In this document: piece by piece, positions 8,096 to 20,640 of the stretch | Layout of the letters: every line of letters starts with the position of its first letter | Numbering within the stretch: position 1 is the stretch's first letter | From: Casuarina equisetifolia | Taxonomy: Eukaryota > Streptophyta > Magnoliopsida > Fagales > Casuarinaceae | DNA: 64,000 bases | Assembly: GCA_028551475.1 (NCBI GenBank) | Contig: CM052358.1 | Location: forward strand, 25,818,853 to 25,882,852 | Direction: 5' to 3' | The notes under the pieces: model-generated | Told to the model about the DNA's origin: nothing | Database searches by the model: none | The model's input: the letters and a program-made list of their open reading frames with translations, nothing else | Position numbers and translations under genes: made by a program

Positions 8096-11000
8096 ATGGC
8101 TAACGCCGCCACGTCAGAAACCCCTTCTCCCGATTTGAACCCTACCCCACCTCTTCCCACAGTTCCAACGACTTCTCTGATGCCGACGATGCCCGCACCC
8201 ACCACCTATGAGCGTTTCGACAGCACGAACTTCGTCGTATGGCGAACGTGAATCCTTCCCTTCCTGATTTCCCAAAATTTGCTCCCCATTCTTGACGGCC
8301 ATGAAACTGCACCACCCGAATCCCTAATCGGGCCCGACGGTTCTCAATCTCCCAATCCCACTCATCAATCGTGGTTAATCCGCGATCAGGCAGCTCTGGG
8401 ATGGATCCTCGCCACCTCAACCAACACTGTGGTGACTCAATTGACGGATATCTATTCGTTCGCCGCCGCCTGGGCTCACCTGACGCGCACCTACACCGCG
8501 CAGTCTAACGCCCGATCTTCAGCTCTTCGGATGCAACTTCAGACCCTCAATCGAGGCTCTCGCACCGTCACGGAATTTCTTCACGACGTCAAAGCGATTA
8601 TGGATCAACTGGCCGCGATCGGAAGCAATATCTCCAACGATGAGTATTTGACTCACGTTTTTCGTGGCCTTGGTAATGAATTCGACAGTCTTGCGACGTC
8701 GATCTCAGTTTAAAATCAAACGAACCCCCTCAGCCACGACACTATCCACAGCCTCATTCTCGTCCAAGAAGGTCGCACCAACGGCCGCACTGCACCAGTT
8801 TCTCTAGCAGCGTTCGCTGCGTACCCGGGTCAGTTCGCGGGTCACGCGAATGCCCATTCGGGTCCTTTTGCGGGTCCCACGAACACCCACTCGGGTCAGT
8901 TTGCAGGTCACACGAATGCTCATTTGGGTCCCTTCGCGGGTCCCACGAACACCCACTCGGGTCAGTTTGCGGGTCACATGAACGCGGGGCGCAAGTGGCC
9001 CGTTCCTTTCGCGCCCACTCCAGCCCAGCCCACACCAGATAAGCTGCTGCCCAACCCACCAGCCCAAAACTGGCCCAATAGAAACTCCTCCCGGGCTCGT
9101 AGATCCAACAAGCCCTATTGCCACCTATGTCGAAAACCCGGCCATTATGTTTCGAACTGCCGTGAACTATTTAACCCCAATTTTAGCCCTCCAACCAATT
9201 ACCAGGCCCAATCCTCTCCCCAGGCCCATATAACCTATCCCACCTACTACCTTCCTCAAATTAATTATACCCAACTTCCCCCCCTCTCTCCCACTATAAA
9301 CCACCTAACCCCCCTCCTTCCGCCTTAGATGCCTCCTCCTGGCACCCTGATTTAAGAGCCTCCCATCATGTCACTGACTCCACCTCTGCCCTATCCGGAG
9401 TCACTCCTTACATAGGCTCTCAGCAACTCACTGTGGGTGATGGAGTATCTTTACCTATCACTCACACGGGTACCCTTTGCACTCCTTATTTTCGTTTAAA
9501 TCATGTCTTAGTTGTTCCATCCATTACTAGAAATCTTTTATCTGTTTCTCAATTCACGTCGAACAATAATTGTTATTTCATATTTTCTGCCACTAACTTT
9601 TGGGTAATTTCTTATCTCACGAACCAGATCATCCTCCACGGCACCCATGATTGTGGCCTCTACCATCTCGACTCGTCCGACGTCCGTCCTCGTGCGTACT
9701 TGGCTTCTCGTACCAGTCCTCTCCTGCTGTGGCATCATCGTCTTGGTCATCCGTCTCCACCCGTTTTAATTAATCTTTTGAAGACTACCAACACTCCATA
9801 TTCTTCCCCCTCTTATCCCCCATGTACGACATGTGCCCTCAGTAAAAGTCACCGCCATCCCCAGCCCCCTTTCCCTTCTAGGTCAACCCGCCCTCTCCAA
9901 CTCGTTCACTTTGATGTATGGGGACCATCTCCAGTTCAATCCTTTAATAAAAATAAATTTTATGTTTGTTTTATTGATGATTTTTCCCGCTTTACTTGGC
10001 TTTACACTTTTCAAACTTGCTATCAATTTTTTACCATTTTTACCACCTTCCACAAATTTGTTGAGAACCAACTTCAGTGTCGTCTTCAAGCCATCCAATG
10101 TGATGGCGCTCTGGAATTTCTCTCCGTCATGTTTCGTCAATATCTCCAATCCGCAGAGATTCATCAACGTGTCTCTTGTCCATACTCTCCCTTTTAGAAC
10201 GGTGTTGCCGAACGCAAACACCGTCACATCGTCGAGATCGGTCTCACTCTGATGTCACAAGCTGCTGTCCCTCCTCACTTCTGGGATTATGCGTTTGAGA
10301 CAGCTGTCTTCCTCATCAACCGCCTTCCAACCCCGGTGCTTCGGAATCTTTCTCCTTGGCAAACCCTCTTTCATCAACCTCTTGACATCAGCTCTCTTCG
10401 TGTCTTTGGGTGTGCAGTCTTTCCCTACCTATGCCCCTATGCCCCTTACAAACTTGCTCCCCGTTCTCGTGCCTGTGTCTTCCTCGGCTACCCTGCCGGG
10501 TACCATGGCTATCGCTGCTACTGCCCCGTTACCCATCGCACCTATATCACTGCTGATGCGATTTTTTACGAAGAAACCTTTCCCTATCATAATATCCCTC
10601 CTCCCCCTCCCTCCTCACCGAGCACCCCCCTTCACATAGTTCCGATCTCTCCCACTTTCTCTCCACCCTCTCCAACACCTGCACCCTTGTCGAGCTCTCC
10701 TTCCCCTTTAGTTTCCCCTTCCCATGAATCCCCACTGGACTCCACTTCCCCTACCACCCATCCTTCTCCTGACGCCCCATTGGCATCAGTTCCCCAACCC
10801 CCTACTAAGCCTGTGACCCGTCTATAGGATGGCACCATTTCCCGCCGCCATCTCACCAGACATCAAACCTTTGCCCTCACCACCACTACCCAAGCCCACA
10901 TGAACCTACATGCTTCTCTCAGGCTGTTTGGGAGCCACATTGGCGCGAGGCTATGGCTGCTGAGTATACTGCCCTTCTTTGAAATGGCACATGGGCTCTG

Positions 11001-12505
11001 GTTCCCCTACCCTCTGGTGTTAAACCCATTAGTTGCAAATGGATCTATAAAGTCAAACTTAAGTCCAATGGCTCCCTAGAATGCTACAAAGCCCGCCTAG
11101 TTGCGAAAGGCTTCCATCAGAAGGAAGGCATTGATTTCACTAGACTTTCAGCCCAGTAGCCAAGCCTGTCACTGTTCGCACTGTTCTCACCATTGCCTAT
11201 TCTCGTGGCTAGTCGATTCGACAACTGGATGTCTCCAATGCCTTTTTACATGGTCATCTCTCGGAAGTGGTTTATATGGAGCAACCCCAGGGTTTCGTTA
11301 ACCCTGAACGCCCCCAGCATGTCTGTTGATTGTATCGTTCTCTATATGGCCTCAAGCAAGCCCCCCGTGCTTGGTACCAGCGCTTGAGCACCTTTCTGGT
11401 CTCTCTGGGCTTCATTATCTCACAAGTGGACACCTCTCTATTTACTCTCCACACTCCCCGGTACAGCCTCATTCTCCTTGTTTATGTGGATGATATTATT
11501 TTGACTGGTTCCCCGCATGCTCCTTTTGCTACTCTTCTTCAGGCATTATACCATGAGTTTGCCCTTAAGAACTTGGGGCCTATCCACTATTTCCTCCACG
11601 TCGAAGTTCAACCTATTTCTGATGGTCTTCTCCTGTATCAAGCCAAGTTCACCCTCGACATTCTTGCTTGAGCTAAAATGACTAACGCCAAGGCCATCTC
11701 CACACCTTACTCCACTGATGAACCTCTTTCTATCCATTCTGGAGATCCCCTCCCCGATCCCATCCTTTACTGCAGCATTGTTGGTGCCCTCCAATATCTT
11801 ATCCTCACTCACCCAGATATTGCCTACTTTGTCAACACCGCCTGCCAGTTCCTTCACAATCCCACCACCACCCATTGGCAAGCTATGAAATGCATACTTC
11901 GCTACTTAACCAACACTCCCCGACTTGGCCTTCTCCTTACTCGGGGCCCTACCATCTCCCTTCATGCCTTCTTAAATGCTGGTTGGGCTGGTGATCGTGA
12001 TGACCGTCGCTCCATCAGTGGGTTCTGCATCTTCCTTGGTCGCAATATGATCTCTTGGAGTTCTCATAAACAGTGCACCGTTGGTCGCTCCAGCACTGAA
12101 GTAGAATACAAATCATTAGCTGACACAACAGCCAAAATCATGTGGATTGAGTATCTTCTCAGAGATCTTCGTGCTCTTCCTCCTCAACCTCCCACACTCT
12201 GGTGTGATAACATGTCGGTGCTCTATCTCACTGCCAATCCGGTCTTCCATGCTCGCACCAAGCACATCGAGATCGACTTTCACTTTGTTCGTGAACGTTT
12301 AGCTCGTGGTCAACTATTTCTCCAGTTTATCTCCACTATTGACCAACCTGCCGATATCTTCACTAAAGGCCTCTCCTCCGCTCGCTTCAAGCTTCTTCGA
12401 TCCAAGCTGATGGTCCAATCTGCCCCTTCAGCTTGCGGGGGGATGTTAGAAGGCTCTGCCACGTCAGCCTCCACGTCAGCCCTAGGCCACATCAGCCCTA
12501 GTTGA
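8096..12505 (+). pseudogene. Copia A gag-pol polyprotein, multiply disrupted
   Basis: Gag begins at the ATG at 8096. The frame carries stops at 8249 (TGA in place of Trp) and 8711. It then continues through a glycine/histidine repeat and a zinc knuckle (CHLCRKPGHYVSNC, 9119-9160). A frame change before 9328 leads to the protease region. There the usual D-S-G-A active site reads PDLRASHHVTD, so the catalytic loop is lost. Integrase follows (HHRLGHPSPP, HFDVWGPS, IDDFSRFTW), with a TAG at 10195 in place of the Gln before NGVAERKH. More stops lie at 10825 and 10980 and a frame change near 11145. RT (YVDDIILTG, 11483) and RNase H to IFTKGLSSARFK complete it. The last frame runs about 60 bp into the 3' LTR. 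No protein-producing pol is possible. Confidence 0.9.
8828..8992 (+). repeat. 33-bp tandem repeat in Copia A gag
   Basis: Five in-frame 11-residue units alternate between two forms: GQFAGHANAHS, GPFAGPTNTHS, GQFAGHTNAHL, GPFAGPTNTHS, GQFAGHMNAG. The array lies just before the zinc knuckle. The alternation implies amplification of a 66-bp pair from an older 33-bp unit. Confidence 0.88.
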
Positions 12506-12784
12506 CCGGGATCCACGACCCGACCCGCAGTCGCATTAGTGCGCGATCGTGAGAAGTCGCGATTGCCGCCGTCATTGCCGTTTTCCTTTTCTGTCGAATC
12601 TGTAAATTTGTAAAGATCGTGATTCAGTTTTTATTGTGTAAATCATTCCTAATTTAACTCTTGTAAAACGATTATATATGTCTGTGATTAAATCAATGAA
12701 ATATCATCGAAGAATTTTTACACAAGATCAATCTAAGGTTCTTGAGCTTTTCCGACCGATCCTCTTTACCTTCAATTTCTATCA
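12444..12784 (+). repeat. Copia A 3' LTR (341 bp)
   Basis: Matches the 5' LTR, apart from a duplicated segment near 12483-12500 (GGCCACATCAGCCCTAG) that accounts for most of the length difference. Preceded by a purine-rich tract and followed by the TTATT duplication. Confidence 0.93.
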
Positions 12785-12954
12785 TTATTGCTGGGGCAAG
12801 AAAGTGAAAGAGCAAGGCAAGAAAAAAGTTGTCTACCATTTGTTGTATATGTCACAAGGTCTTTCCAAATGGGTCCTATCTTTTCCTAGGAATCTTCAGA
12901 CACTACAATATCATAGATATTGGAGTGGGAGCGTGTGGCAGGTGTTACAGTGAA

Positions 12955-13400
12955 TTTCCTATAGTTTTGTTTTTATTCATATCATGGTTGTCTTTTATTT
13001 TAAGGTAATTTTGTTATATTTTTTGGGTTCTTTTGTTTTTGTTTTTCCACTATTTGACCAGTTTGAGTTTGTCTCAAATGAGATTTTACTACATTCTCAA
13101 TTTACATATACTTTTAATTATAAACTCATTTGTTAGATATTTTAAATTAGTTCTCTAGTGTTTGTAACCATCTTTTAATTTTTATAGTTGTTAAATGTTA
13201 TGTCTAGCCAAAAAAGGGCATGAAACGTTTTGATTGAATTATATTTTGCTTCATAACTCGACAATGGTGGACTATAAGAAGTGCATGGCAAAGATGATAA
13301 TTATATACAATGTGAATAGACTTTTAAGAAGAGTTTATATTGGTTTGGCTTTTGAAAGATTGTCATAGAATTCTTGAAAAAGCATTATGTAATGTCTTTT
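12955..13400 (+). repeat. TNL 3'-flank repeat, diverged copy
   Basis: TCCTATAGTTTTGTTTTTATTC, GGTTGTCTTTTATTTTAAGG and the following AT-rich tail parallel 4530-5040 (CATATAGTTTTGTTTTC, CGGTTGTCTTTTATTTAAC). No coding sequence is attached. Bases 12790-12954 are not assigned. Confidence 0.5.
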
Positions 13401-15780
13401 ATTAGAACCTTTTGGTTACTATTAGTATTTTTAGTAAATGTTTCTCTCTTACAAGTGACTTTACTTTATTATTACTTTTTAACAAGAGAACTATTATGAG
13501 TCAGCATAAAGTAAAACTTAAGACTACAAAAGTTTAAAATGCTTAGCACAAAACATAGAATCAAAACCAAGGGGGAATCAATGCAACGACCACACCCATA
13601 CAACCAAAACCATAATTTTTGTTTAATCTATTTCCTCCATACACATTACATCATTAGTCAAAAGCACAAAATCGAGCAAATGATTCCATTATCATTTGGA
13701 GTACATATTCTAGCAATTACTTTATTCATAGTTATTGCAATTATTACTCATTATATTACATAAATTTGTAACTTTTTCATCTTTGATATAAATTAAAGTT
13801 GTTTTTCTGAGAGACTGATAAAATCACAACATGATTGAAACAAAGACTGGATAAGGCACAGCTTTTGCTTATCATGTCAAGTTCTCCGGTAGGAGCCACC
13901 ATGTCCTTAAGATGATAAGCTGCGCATAAAACGTGCTTCAATATTTTGACACCGCTGCAGCTGATGTGGGGTGGAGGTGTTGATCTGATAGTCATGTTTC
14001 TAAGACCGTAATGCATGATGGGCATGCGTGGTTACATATGTTCTCTGTCTTGACAAGCTTCACGAGGTCTTCACGGAATTTAGGCTATTTCACATGCTCA
14101 TCATATATAACGTAGCATCCTTTTTGGAAGGGGGTGTCCGCGAGGGCACACATCCATTCAAGTTATTTCTCTCTTCTTCTCTTTAACAAACTCACGTGAA
14201 TACTATTGGGCTTGGACTTCCATTTGAGCAACGTGGTGTATAGTCGAATGGCCTGCTTTAGCCGTTTGGCCTTAAAAGAGCATTTAGAAATGGATGGAAT
14301 CATTTAGATAGAGGAAGAATGTAAAATACATGACTATTTGATTTATGAGTCCGTGGAAGCTTTGTCATTATTTGATGATGGGCTTCCGTTTTGTTCATAT
14401 TGGTTATCTGCAAGTAATGATTACACCATTAATGTTGATGAATCTAAACACTTTTATTCTAGTGAGTGTCTTGAATTATTAGAATAATTATATATATGTT
14501 AAACATTTGTTACCACATATCCATAGCTTTTGTTAAAGTCCAAAATCTGATTATTTAGATGCATTTGAGCCTATTCTATAAAGGGCAAAATACAACATTA
14601 TCCAGAGGACATCTAATTAATCCCTATCAAAAAAGAAATAACTAATCCCTCCCAAACATTCATAAAGAAAGAGGAAATCAGTTACAACCAAAACAAAAAT
14701 TTTATAAAACACGCAACATGAGTGTATACATGCAAATTTTCATCATCTAATGTATGTAGGCTATTGATAGACCAATTATTTTTTCATAAATGCCATGAAC
14801 CACTCTTGCATTTTAAAGTAGCCCACATCTCAAATTTATAAGACATGCAACGTGAACATAAAATCATTTTTTTTTCTTTTACTATTCTTATCAAAATTTT
14901 AGTTCGCAATCTTTTCTTCTTCATGTGAACAATGACATGCTTGAAACAAATAAATAGATCATTATCCTCTTATAAATGACAACAACTATTCTTTGCCTCC
15001 ATTTCAAAGTATTTCACATGCTTTTGACATTTCCTCATCCCAACTCACTGTTAATATGATAGCCAACTTACTACCAAATTGTTTCGAATCCCCTGTCCCC
15101 CCTCCTTGGGTGTGTGAGTCAAAAAAAAAAAAAATACTACCAAATTGTTTCAAAAATAATTATCAAATTGATGCTAGTGGTGCCTGCCTATCATTTCACG
15201 TTCAAGGGTTTGAAGTTTAGAAGTATTACATACATGTGTTTCATCTCAATATTTATTATGACTTGTCTATCATATCTCTTGATCCATTTTTGCGATTAAG
15301 ATGATCCAATTAGATAAAACAGGTTCTACAAAGTGCAAAATATGTTACCATAGGTGCATGATATATCTGGACTCCAACATGGGACAGAAATGACTAGACT
15401 AGTTATTGTTTTATCCATAATAATATTGTTCCTTTAGATGGAGATAACTAAAAACAAGGGTAGCAACATATTTTCATATCCAGTAATGAGAAAAGTATCA
15501 TCTTACATAATGCATGGTCTTGTAAATCATTTGTTTAGTCAGACAAAAAAATAAAAATAAAAATAAAGAATAAGACAAGACAAATACAAGAGAAAAAAAA
15601 AATTAACGAAGAAGAAAGAAAGCGGGAACCAGCAGAGCATCAAATATCAAATTTGAAGAGCAGGATTTTCGAATTGGACATGAAACTAAGCATCAAAAGC
15701 AAAGAAAAAGCGTAAGTTACCCTACCAAAAAGGATGCTACATGCCTAGAATCTAAGTGGGGACGGACCAAGACTTATCTA
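13400..15780. other. Intergenic DNA without a recognisable gene
   Basis: AT-rich DNA. Two stretches are more complex. In 13780-14140 a minus-strand frame of 82 codons shows no family signature. In 14285-14490 about 60 plus-strand codons (containing SLFDDGLPFCSYWLSAS) end at a TAA near 14487 and weakly resemble the end of the TNL C-JID exons. I could not support either as a gene. Poly-A/T tracts occur near 15120 and 15590. Confidence 0.5.
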
Positions 15781-16830
15781 TTACCTCATCTTCCACCAGA
15801 TAGTTCAATGGCATCTTGGTTATACACCGAATCCACTCCCCAGTCAAATCTTCTCTGCAGCCTCTCATGCTCTTGCCTGCGACTAACCTCAACGCGCTGC
15901 CTTTCTTCCCACCTATCAGCCAGCCCTTCTCCTTCCAGCATTCGTACCACTTCGGACATTGCTGGACGGTCCTCTGGCGATGATTGGGTACAAAGTAATG
16001 CAACTTGGGTCATCATCATTTCCACCTCCTGAATGTCATAGTTTTTATTTAGGTTAAGGTCTATAATGGTGTCCAGTCTCTTTTCCCTTTCTTGCTTCTT
16101 GACCTTCAAATGAAGATTAATACAGGACCCACAAATTAGAGGGTAAAATTAAAAAAAAAAAAAGTGTGCAGCTCAAAGCTTAAGGAAGATGAACTCAAGA
16201 GTACAATAAGCATAGGAAAAAAGGTTGTTCATTTAGTAAGGAGAATGAAGCCACCACATACTATTTCTTCATGATGGTTATCTTACATGGTCAAGCAATA
16301 AAACATCATCTTCCTCTTCCAAGCGTGAAAGGTCAATTGCCCTTTGACCAGTTACAACCTCTAAAAGCATTATTCCATAACCGAAAACATCAGTCCTTTC
16401 TGATTACTTCCCAGTGGACAGGTATTCAGGTGCTATGTGGCCTATGGTCCCACGAACTTGAGTTGTTACAGTAGTCTTTTTCACATCAACCAATTTGACC
16501 AGGCCAAAATCACCAACAACTGCTTCAAAATCGTCATCAAGTAATACATTTGCAGCCTTAACATCCCTATGAATAATTTTAGGATTGCAATGTTCATGAA
16601 GATACTGAAGGCCACGAGCTGTCCCTAAAGCAATTCGTTTTCTTGTAGACCAGTCTAAAACGGGTTCCCCAGCTTTAAGTTCTGCACCAGTGCTTGTGTC
16701 ATTATCTTATCATCAGAAAGAAAAACCAGAACTGGATTCGTAAAAGCACAATAAGCTACACAAAGTGATTTAAATCCAAGAAGCCAATAAAGCACAGTGG
16801 TGCAATTAATAACAAAAAAGTTAAATGCTA

Positions 16831-17365
16831 TCAAAATCCTGTGACATTTTTGCCTTTCAAGAATACACAATCATCAAATTCTGATTACCAACCACAAATT
16901 CATAACAATCAATGGTGTATAACTTGAAAAGAACTACAACTTTCATTACGAGTCCTTTTAGCAATCAAAGTGACTTTACTTAGCTAAGGTAGTTCAAAAA
17001 GTGAAAGTGTACTTAAGATACTTTATCATTTAGTTGTATTTAGAATTTTTACCATTCTACTAAATCTCAAACCAAAAAAAGAAAAAAAAATCATCAATAC
17101 TTGAATGTTTTCAAAATCCTATGACATTTTAGCCTTCCAAGAATACACAATCATCAAATTCTGATCAACAACCACAAATTCCTAATAATCAAAAGGGTGT
17201 AGTTTGAACAAAACTATAACTTTCATTACAAGACCTTTTAGCAATCAAAGTGAGTTCACTTAGCCAAGTTCATTCAAAAAGTGATAGTGTACCTAAGATA
17301 CTTTATCAATTGGTTATGTTTAGAAGTTTCACTGTTCTACTAAATCTCCAACCAAATAAAATAAT
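16831..17365. repeat. Tandem duplication with 280-bp period in an intron of the receptor kinase
   Basis: TCAAAATCCTGTGACATTTT at 16831 recurs as TCAAAATCCTATGACATTTT at 17111. The similarity continues through AATACACAATCATCAAATTC and AACTTTCATTACGAG to about 17085 and 17365 respectively. Many substitutions show that the duplication is old. Confidence 0.85.
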
Positions 17366-20300
17366 CACCAATAAGTAAATCTAAAATGCACATCCATTTT
17401 TTTTATCAAATGGGTAACAAAAATAACATGTTAAAACTGTGCCTTTCTATAAAAAGAATTTAAAATTTGGAAAACAGAAAAGAAAAAAATAAAAGAAATC
17501 CAAATAGAAAGAAGCAAAGTGGGCATTAAACAGCCTACTATTGGAGTAGGTTAGTCAAAGGTGGCTCCCAGTTATGCCTTTCTTTTTATTTGCTAATATA
17601 TAAGTTTTTTATGAGAAGAATATAGCTAAGTAATATATTTATATTTTGTATCATATGTCATCACATATTTAGGTAGGCAGTGTAAAAAGTCTTAGATTTA
17701 ACATTTTTGCAAGCTCACATATTAATTCAATGAAGTTGAAAACATGAGTCCAAAAGGAAAAAAATTGAGAAAATCCATAAGGACTTTGTAATATTATCCA
17801 TGGTATTAAAGTGGTTTGAGGAACATCACTCTTGTATTCCAATTTAGTAAATTCTTCTCCCCATCTTAATCTTTCAATTTCAAATAATTTGAGATCAACT
17901 CAAGCTACTTTTCATTACTATAAATACTTAATATGCAACCATAAACAAAGAAATTGTGGATTACTTAATTTGTATCTACTACAATAAAAGTCAATAAAAG
18001 AATATAATTTATCTTCATCAGCTTAAAAAGCTTCATTGATTTTTTAGTTTTGAATGTAAGACACACACAGAGTTAGTCAGTGAATGACTTAAGCTCGTTA
18101 CAGGCGACCTTAAGTAGATGGTGGCACGAAAGAACCAGTCAAGTGCCGTCCAACAACTGCTGGTGCACAAAAGAACCAAGTTTTGCATCCATTCTACCCA
18201 TTAGTGGATATGTGTGGGTGTCATTTAGCATTCAGCCAATAACAAATCCATTCACGCATAAGAGTAGGTAATTAATACCTCGTAGACGATAGGCAACGCT
18301 TAAGTTTTGCATGAAGGGAAAGACTAAAAGGCGTTCTGTTGGCGTTGTGCAAAACCCAATCAGCCTTAACAGATTTCGGTGAACAGCTATGCTTATCATC
18401 TCAACTTCCCGCTGGAAAGCAACATCGCCCCAGGACTCTGATAATCACTTAAGCGTTTCACAGCAACTTTTGTATTATCAGCAAGAAGCCCTTTATAAAC
18501 TTTTCCAAAACCTCCCTGTCCTAGAACATTTTTGTCACTGAAGTCATCAGTTGCTAGCTGTAATTCCCTCCACGCAAACCTTTTCAATTGACTAAATGCA
18601 ATTCTTTCGTCAACTTCACCTATATAGTCATCGTAGAAGTTAGAAATATCGAAGTGAAACTTCGAAAAGCAGATTCATAAGTTAAAGTTCAAATCAGATA
18701 CCAATTATATTCATTTGAGAAGAAGTACTACGGGACTTACGAAGAAAAAAAGCCTGGCACGGAGCAACTATATTGACTAGATAAATAGAGTTATACATGG
18801 ATCACCAAACTAGACTAAATAAAGCTATCTGATGGACTAATCAATTACACAATTCAAACTGATTTGACTTTCAAAGAAAGAAAAGAAACATGTGTCCTTA
18901 TTCCGGAAGAAATAGGACTTGTGCCTATAACTCTCCTTAGTCTAAAATGAATTATAAGTAAATTATGAGTTACAAGTTGTATGATTGAGCCTATCTTTTG
19001 TCAATACCTATGTTCTAACACTGCAATTGAGTAGTAGAAATTAAGACAAGACCAGTGAAAAATAAACCCCATTATTTCTCTTTTCTTATGTCCGTTTCTT
19101 TTCCTTTCTTTTATCTCTTCTTTCCCTAGCTAGTACAGAAGCTTGAGCAATAATCCGCAACTTGTGGCGGAAGTGAAAGTTTTCATCACCATGACTTTAT
19201 TTAGATGGACGGCGTTGCTAATGTCATCATTCTCCTTGATGAGCACTGAAATAGTAACTTTATCCTGAAAACTAAATGATCCATGGAGTATTTGTATTGG
19301 TTGGGACGGTTGGCAGTGTGGCCAGGAGTTCCTCTAGAGATTGTTGACAGTGTTGCTCTTGGTTATGTGATTATCATGATTGTCTAAGGCAGCATATATA
19401 TGGTGATTTTTAGTATTGTCTAGTAGCCAACCATGAATCGTTATCCGGGATACAAAAATAGCTATTTGTTTGGTCTTAGATACACTTTATTCTTAAGCCA
19501 ATACCTATCAAAAAGATATAATTGTAATATCTTACTATAAGCAAGGACATCTATATAATTATAAAACTAGGATTTTCCTTTATAAATAGAAAAATTATAA
19601 AGGAACCTAATGAGTAAACTATTTCATTGAGAAAGCCTCCTTAGAGGGGTTGGCTAGTTGTTTGAGAGAGTTCCTTTGAGGAATTAGTTGTAGAGTCCTA
19701 TGGGTTTGTAATGAGCATTTCATGAATTCTAGATAATGAAAGAGTTTTATAAGATTTTGCCTACTTAGTGTGACAAAAAGTAAAAGAAAACCTATGGAAA
19801 GAAACTATAGGAGACTTAGGACATTTTGTTAATCTTAACCTTCTTAAATATGCTTGCCCAGCTATATATGTTTGTGCTATCGTGTGTTTGATCTATATGT
19901 AAGTATTGTTGTAGTTTAATCAATCCCCCAACATATTGTTTTGTAAGAATAAAGCTGCTTTGTGCAACTTATCTCTATTAATATGTTTCATGGAGAGACT
20001 ACACATTGAAATTTAGTAGCAATTTACTAGGAAAATGATAACAAAAATGCAGATTATCTATGGTATTCATGAAGTGGGAAACTACTTTTTGTTATGTTTA
20101 CCAATTCTCTATGTCATAATACATTAGAAGTCATTTATTCCAAACTTAAGTTACATGATACATGTACTACAACTTGAAAGGGAATTAGAAAGATATGAGA
20201 AAGGTGTCCCAATTCTCAAAGAAGTGTAAAGTCTCCATAAGGTTTATTTTTGTTCTAGTGCTGCCTATAAGATGTGTGTATTCTAAAATGATGCAATTCT

Positions 20301-20373
20301 TCCTATGAATATTAATGGATAACAAGGACCAAGATGTTAGATGAGCCTTCTTTTTCAAATACTTGGGGAACAT

Positions 20374-20640
20374 TACTACTATATTTACTCCCCTTAATAG
20401 CTTTAGTGTTTTTTTGACAGAAATTGTCATTCAAGAAAGATAGACAAGTATCTAAGAGAACATTCTATTTTAGTTTTCTCACATCATCATTTTTACAACT
20501 TTCTGTGGAACCCTACTATTGTATTTCTTCCCCTTGATAGCTTTAGTGTTTTTCTAACAGAAAACGTCATGCAAGAAAGATAGACAAGTATTTGAGAGAA
20601 AATCCTATTTTAGTTTTTTCACATCATTATTTTTACAACC
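20374..20640. repeat. Tandem duplication with 140-bp period in an intron of the receptor kinase
   Basis: CTTTAGTGTT at 20401 and again at 20541, with matching flanks. CAAGAAAGATAGACAAGTAT and CTATTTTAGTTTTCTCACAT occur in both copies. No coding content. Confidence 0.8.

Larger units (their letters stand above)
7753..12784 (+). mobile_element. Ty1/Copia LTR retrotransposon A, complete but degenerate
   Basis: A 5032-bp element bounded by LTRs that begin TGTTAGAA and end TTCTATCA. It is flanked by the 5-bp duplication TTATT (7748-7752 and 12785-12789). Inside, a tRNA-Met-type primer-binding site follows the left LTR and a purine tract (GCGGGGGGA) precedes the right one. Domain order is gag, protease, integrase, RT, RNase H, the Copia order. 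The LTRs differ at roughly fifteen positions by eye plus one 17-bp indel, so the insertion is not recent. It lies head-to-head with the UGT, 205 bp from its preferred start. Confidence 0.95.

Noticed and set aside
13777-14025. 82-codon minus-strand frame as a small secreted or resistance-related protein
   Set aside because: No signal peptide, no conserved motif and no second copy in the window.
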